From positions 1 to 9,098 of the forward strand of contig CATPBU010000092.1 of assembly GCA_955652455.1 (NCBI GenBank): DNA of 9,098 nucleotides, read 5' to 3'. The notes under the pieces were generated by a model. That model was not told the DNA's origin, made no database searches, and saw only the letters and a list, made by a program, of their open reading frames with translations. The position numbers were made by a program, and so were the translations under genes. Of the stretch, positions 6,506 through 9,098 are shown one piece after another (the first letter of the stretch is position 1; each line of letters opens with the position of its first letter). The stretch is from Candidatus Dormiibacterota bacterium (GTDB lineage: Bacteria; Chloroflexota; Dormibacteria; UBA8260).

Positions 6506-7860
6506 CAGGCCCGCTCCCCACTGCGCGCCAGCGCCCGCACCGAGGCGGTGAACGCGGATCCGCGTTCCTCGAAGCTGGTGAACTGATCGAAGCTGGCGTA
6601 CCCGGGAGCGAGGAGAACCACGTCGCCGGCGACGGCTCGGTCAGCGGCCACCTCGATCGCAGCGTCCTGGTCGGCGACCATGACGCTCGACACAAAGCCC
6701 TGTTCCGCCAGGGCCGCATCGAGCTCCGCGGCGGTGTCGCCGTTGAGGATCGCCAGCCGCGCGTGACGGGCGACGGCGGCGGCGAGCTCCGTGGCGGGGA
6801 CGCCTTTACTGTGACCTCCGCCGATCCAGATGATGGGCCGGTCGAATGACTCAAGGGCGCGCATTGCGGCGTCGACATTGGTTGCCTTGCTGTCGTTGAT
6901 CCAGAGAATGCCGTCGCGGTCGGCGACGACCTCGAGGCGATGGGGCACCGCGGTGAAGTCGCGCACAGCGGCCGCGATGTGCGGCGCCGACACGCCGGCC
7001 GCGTGGCCCACCGTTGTGGCCGCGAGCACGTTGAGAACGTTGTGCGCGCCAAACAGGGGGATGTCAGCGACTGGCATGACCGGCAGCGACCGCCCGGATT
7101 CGATGATGACCACGTCGCTGCCGTCGACGGTGGCGCCGTCGACGATCCCACCGCCGGTGCCGAAGAAACGCACCGGTGCGGCTGCCGTAGCGGCCATGGA
7201 CCTGGTCACCGGATCGTCCCAGCCGAGCACCGCGAACGACTGCGCGTGCTCGACAACGCGCCGCTTGGCCGCGGTGTAGGCCTCGACGCTGCCGTGCCTG
7301 TCGAGATGATCGGGGCTGATATTGAGCACGGCGGCGATCTCACACCGTGGAGCCTCGACGGACTCGAGTTGAAATGACGACAGCTCCAGCACGACCCAGT
7401 CCTCGCTGCGCACGTCGCCGAGACGATCGAGCATCGTCGCTCCGATGTTGCCGCCGAGGTGGACGCGGCGACCATCGCGACCGATCACCGCGGCGCAGAG
7501 GCTCGTCGTGGTCGTCTTGCCGTTGGTCCCGGTGATGCCGACGATGCGACCCTGGCAGCGTTCGAAGACGAGCGCAACCTCGCTGCGGACCTGGATGCCC
7601 AGCTGGCGAGCTTGCTCGAGCTCAGGCGCCGTCCACGGCACGCCCGGTGAGGGGCACACCAAGGCGGCGCCGCGAACCACGTCGGACTCGTAGCCGCCCA
7701 GCTGCGCGCGTACACCATGGGGCAGCGACGTCGCCAGCTCCTGCAGCCGGGCGTTGTCGCCGCGGTCGACCACCAGCACGTCGTATCCCTCGGCGGCGAG
7801 GACCCGCGCGCATGCCACACCGCTGCGGCCGAGGCCGATCACCACCGCGCGACCGCTCAC
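6505..7860 (-). CDS. murD: UDP-N-acetylmuramoyl-L-alanine--D-glutamate ligase
   Basis: Cytosolic ATP-dependent ligase adding D-Glu to UDP-MurNAc-L-Ala. The 451-residue product shows the N-terminal Rossmann-like loop VIGLGRSG (7-14), the ATP loop GTNGKTTTTS (111-120), LELSSFQLE (158-166), DHLDRHGS (184-191), Lys199 at the position of the carbamylated lysine, PHRLE (306-310), NDSKATN (322-328), GGGHSKG (347-353) and the C-terminal LAPGYASFDQF (417-427). These are all MurD-specific forms. The frame is open for 24 codons upstream, but those codons are mraY in another frame. The GTG at 7860 overlaps the mraY stop as GTGA, has GGAG at 7868-7871 seven bases upstream, and gives the expected N-terminus. 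The small change from LSPxxxSFDQF to LAPGYASFDQF is conservative. All three Mur ligase domains are intact. Confidence 0.96.
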   Translation of the reverse strand: MSGRAVVIGLGRSGVACARVLAAEGYDVLVVDRGDNARLQELATSLPHGVRAQLGGYESDVVRGAALVCPSPGVPWTAPELEQARQLGIQVRSEVALVFERCQGRIVGITGTNGKTTTTSLCAAVIGRDGRRVHLGGNIGATMLDRLGDVRSEDWVVLELSSFQLESVEAPRCEIAAVLNISPDHLDRHGSVEAYTAAKRRVVEHAQSFAVLGWDDPVTRSMAATAAAPVRFFGTGGGIVDGATVDGSDVVIIESGRSLPVMPVADIPLFGAHNVLNVLAATTVGHAAGVSAPHIAAAVRDFTAVPHRLEVVADRDGILWINDSKATNVDAAMRALESFDRPIIWIGGGHSKGVPATELAAAVARHARLAILNGDTAAELDAALAEQGFVSSVMVADQDAAIEVAADRAVAGDVVLLAPGYASFDQFTSFEERGSAFTASVRALARSGERA

Positions 7861-8819
7861 GCCACGGCTCCGCGCGCGCGCGCATAGAGGACGGTGAGCA
7901 AGGTACCCACGGCGGCAGCGGCGGTGAAACACGCCACCAGCCTCTGCTCACGCAACCCCAACTCCTCGAAGTGATGATGCAGAGGACTGGCCCGCAGGAT
8001 CCTGCGCCTGAACCGCCTGATCGCGGTCACGTTGACGATCACGCTGAGCGTCTCGACGACGAACACAATACCCATCACCGGCAGCAGCCAGAGAAGGTGC
8101 AGCTCGGCAGAGACCGCGACCAGCGCACATCCGAGAGCCAGCGACCCAGTGTCGCCCATGAAGATGCGAGCCGGGAACCAGTTGAAGACCAGAAATGCCA
8201 CCAACCCGCCGACCAGAGCAGCGCTGACGATAACCGCCGGCAAAGCGTGCTGGTGCACGGCGATGGCGAGGAGCCCGGCGAAAACGACGGCTGCGCAGCT
8301 GGCGGCGAGTCCGTCCACGCCGTCGGTGAGATTGACCGCGTTGCTCACCGCGACCACAGCGACGATGCTCACCAGGATGATGCCCGCGCCGTGCAGATCG
8401 GGCGCGCCGAGACCGGGGACGTACTGGCGGGTGGCACCGACCACGTCGAGGCCGATACCGACCAGCAGCCCGATGAACGCCTGGAACGCCAGCTTCTCTC
8501 GCGCGCCCAGGCCGAACACGCCGCGGCCGTGGATGTTGGCGCGATCATCGAGCAGCCCGAGCAACGCTCCCGCAGCGAGCGCAAAGACCATCACGAAGCC
8601 CAGCCGGCTGCGGTCGAAGCCCAACCAGGCTGCGGCGACGATTGCGCAGAAGAGGACGCCGCCCATGGTCGGCGTTCCCTCCTTGACGACGTGCGTGTTG
8701 GGGCTGTACGCCTGCACCCGCTGCCCCGCACCGTGCCGTGCCAGCTGCGTGATCAACCAAGGGTAGAGCGCAACTCCAGCCAGCACCGCCAGGGCGAGCA
8801 CCACCGCAGCGTGCCTCAC
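7857..8819 (-). CDS. mraY: Phospho-MurNAc-pentapeptide transferase
   Basis: Integral membrane enzyme transferring phospho-MurNAc-pentapeptide from UDP to undecaprenyl phosphate, giving lipid I. From the GTG at 8819 it has 320 residues, like the Bacillus enzyme (324). Motifs are KEGTPTMGG (46-54), the Asp pair LLDD (Asp91-92), NAVNLTDGVDGLA (160-172), NWFPARIFMGDTGSLALG (213-230) with Asp223, ETLSVI (256-261) and the HHH loop (281-283). About ten hydrophobic segments are visible. Two GTG starts are possible. The one at 8834 has AGGTGG ten bases upstream. The one at 8819 overlaps the upstream stop as GTGA, like several junctions here, and its N-terminus (MRHAAVVLALAV) lines up without gaps to the actinobacterial form as I remember it, so I prefer it. 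It directly follows the PBP gene, with no murE or murF between. Confidence 0.95.
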   Translation of the reverse strand: MRHAAVVLALAVLAGVALYPWLITQLARHGAGQRVQAYSPNTHVVKEGTPTMGGVLFCAIVAAAWLGFDRSRLGFVMVFALAAGALLGLLDDRANIHGRGVFGLGAREKLAFQAFIGLLVGIGLDVVGATRQYVPGLGAPDLHGAGIILVSIVAVVAVSNAVNLTDGVDGLAASCAAVVFAGLLAIAVHQHALPAVIVSAALVGGLVAFLVFNWFPARIFMGDTGSLALGCALVAVSAELHLLWLLPVMGIVFVVETLSVIVNVTAIRRFRRRILRASPLHHHFEELGLREQRLVACFTAAAAVGTLLTVLYARARGAVA

Positions 8820-9098
8820 GGGAGGATTCGCCACTCGTCGATGGCCACCTGGGCGATCTGCTTCCAGACCGGCGCCGCCAGCGTGGCGCCGAAGCGCTGG
8901 ACCCTCGTCTCGTGCGGGTAGTTGAGCACCACAAGCATTGTGAATCGAGGGTTGTTGGCGGGAAGGAACCCGGCGAACGACACCACCAGGTTGGAGCCGT
9001 AGCGACCGTTCTCCGCGACGCTGGCGGTCCCCGTCTTGCCGGCCACCTGCCCTTTGAAAGCAGGGATTCGGGCGAGTGAGCCCTCGGCGCCGCGGTCC
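8816..9098 (-). CDS. ftsI: Class B penicillin-binding protein, C-terminal end (FtsI/PBP2 type), cut by window edge
   Basis: The last 93 codons of a peptidoglycan transpeptidase, with the 5' part lying beyond the right edge. The visible part carries the third active-site motif KTGTA (encoded at 9023-9037) in the context FKGQVAGKTGTAS, preceded by an RGAEGSLARIP stretch like the segment usually found before this motif. After it come VVSFAGFLPANNPRFTMLVVLNYP and FGATLAAPVWKQIAQ, the typical C-terminal strand and helix of the penicillin-binding domain. The SxxK and SxN motifs must lie outside the window. The position just upstream of mraY in a dcw operon identifies it as the septal FtsI partner of FtsW; a SpoVD-like paralogue is a less likely reading. 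No PASTA domain follows, so the protein ends with the transpeptidase domain. The TGA overlaps the preferred mraY start as GTGA. Confidence 0.9.
   Translation of the reverse strand, partial: DRGAEGSLARIPAFKGQVAGKTGTASVAENGRYGSNLVVSFAGFLPANNPRFTMLVVLNYPHETRVQRFGATLAAPVWKQIAQVAIDEWRILP

Noticed and set aside
5946..7151. Minus-strand open frame of 401 codons across the murD/ftsW junction
   Set aside because: Low-complexity Ser/Arg/Pro translation of another frame; murD and ftsW are both intact there.
7861..7932. N-terminal extension of murD
   Set aside because: The added residues are Arg/Cys-rich translation of the mraY 3' end, and the GTG at 7860 gives the canonical N-terminus with a ribosome-binding site.
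8820..8834. mraY start at the GTG at 8834
   Set aside because: Possible, with AGGTGG upstream, but the GTG at 8819 matches the family N-terminus and the GTGA pattern of the operon; kept only as an alternative.
7647..8921. Open frame of 424 codons on the plus strand opposite murD and mraY
   Set aside because: Its composition (Arg, His, Gln, Asp, Pro without hydrophobic core) is that of a codon-bias shadow, and the opposite strand encodes well-conserved MraY and MurD.
1..9098. Promoter, terminator, riboswitch, repeat array or mobile element
   Set aside because: There is no intergenic space, and I saw no repeated units, inverted terminal repeats, poly-T stem-loops or composition shift.

Overview
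The window is one uninterrupted stretch of a dcw (division and cell wall) operon, entirely on the minus strand and transcribed from right to left. In transcription order it holds: the 3' end of a class B penicillin-binding protein (ftsI type, cut by the right edge), mraY, murD, ftsW, murG, a murC-position Mur ligase, murB, ddl, and an alpha/beta hydrolase cut by the left edge. Each junction overlaps by 1 to 83 nt, so there is no intergenic base in 9.1 kb. No RNA gene, mobile element, CRISPR array, promoter or terminator was seen. The promoter must lie to the right of the window and the operon end to the left.

The genes form a nearly complete route from UDP-GlcNAc/MurNAc precursors to septal peptidoglycan. 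MurB makes UDP-MurNAc, MurC and MurD add the first stem residues, and Ddl supplies D-Ala-D-Ala. MraY and MurG build lipid I and lipid II, and FtsW with the PBP polymerises and crosslinks at the septum. The expected murE and murF are missing from their usual place between ftsI and mraY. ftsQ, ftsA and ftsZ are not seen after ddl, where an alpha/beta hydrolase is translationally coupled instead.

The DNA is evenly GC-rich. Six of the eight visible starts are read as GTG and all eight visible stops are TGA. The MurB is of the type II form, and the mraY N-terminus aligns without gaps, from memory, to actinobacterial MraY. This suggests a GC-rich bacterium of the Actinomycetota / Chloroflexota / Dormibacterota kind, but the phylum is a low-confidence inference. 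The operon order murC-murB-ddl is widely conserved.

Most of the window is ordinary housekeeping. Points worth a second look are: the murC-position ligase, which mixes Mpl-like and MurC-like motifs; the absence of murE/murF; an FtsW lacking the conserved Glu and Lys of the QPSE...K motif; a long ftsW/murG overlap; a Ddl of an unusual subfamily; and the hydrolase co-translated with it. I found no convincing undescribed system.
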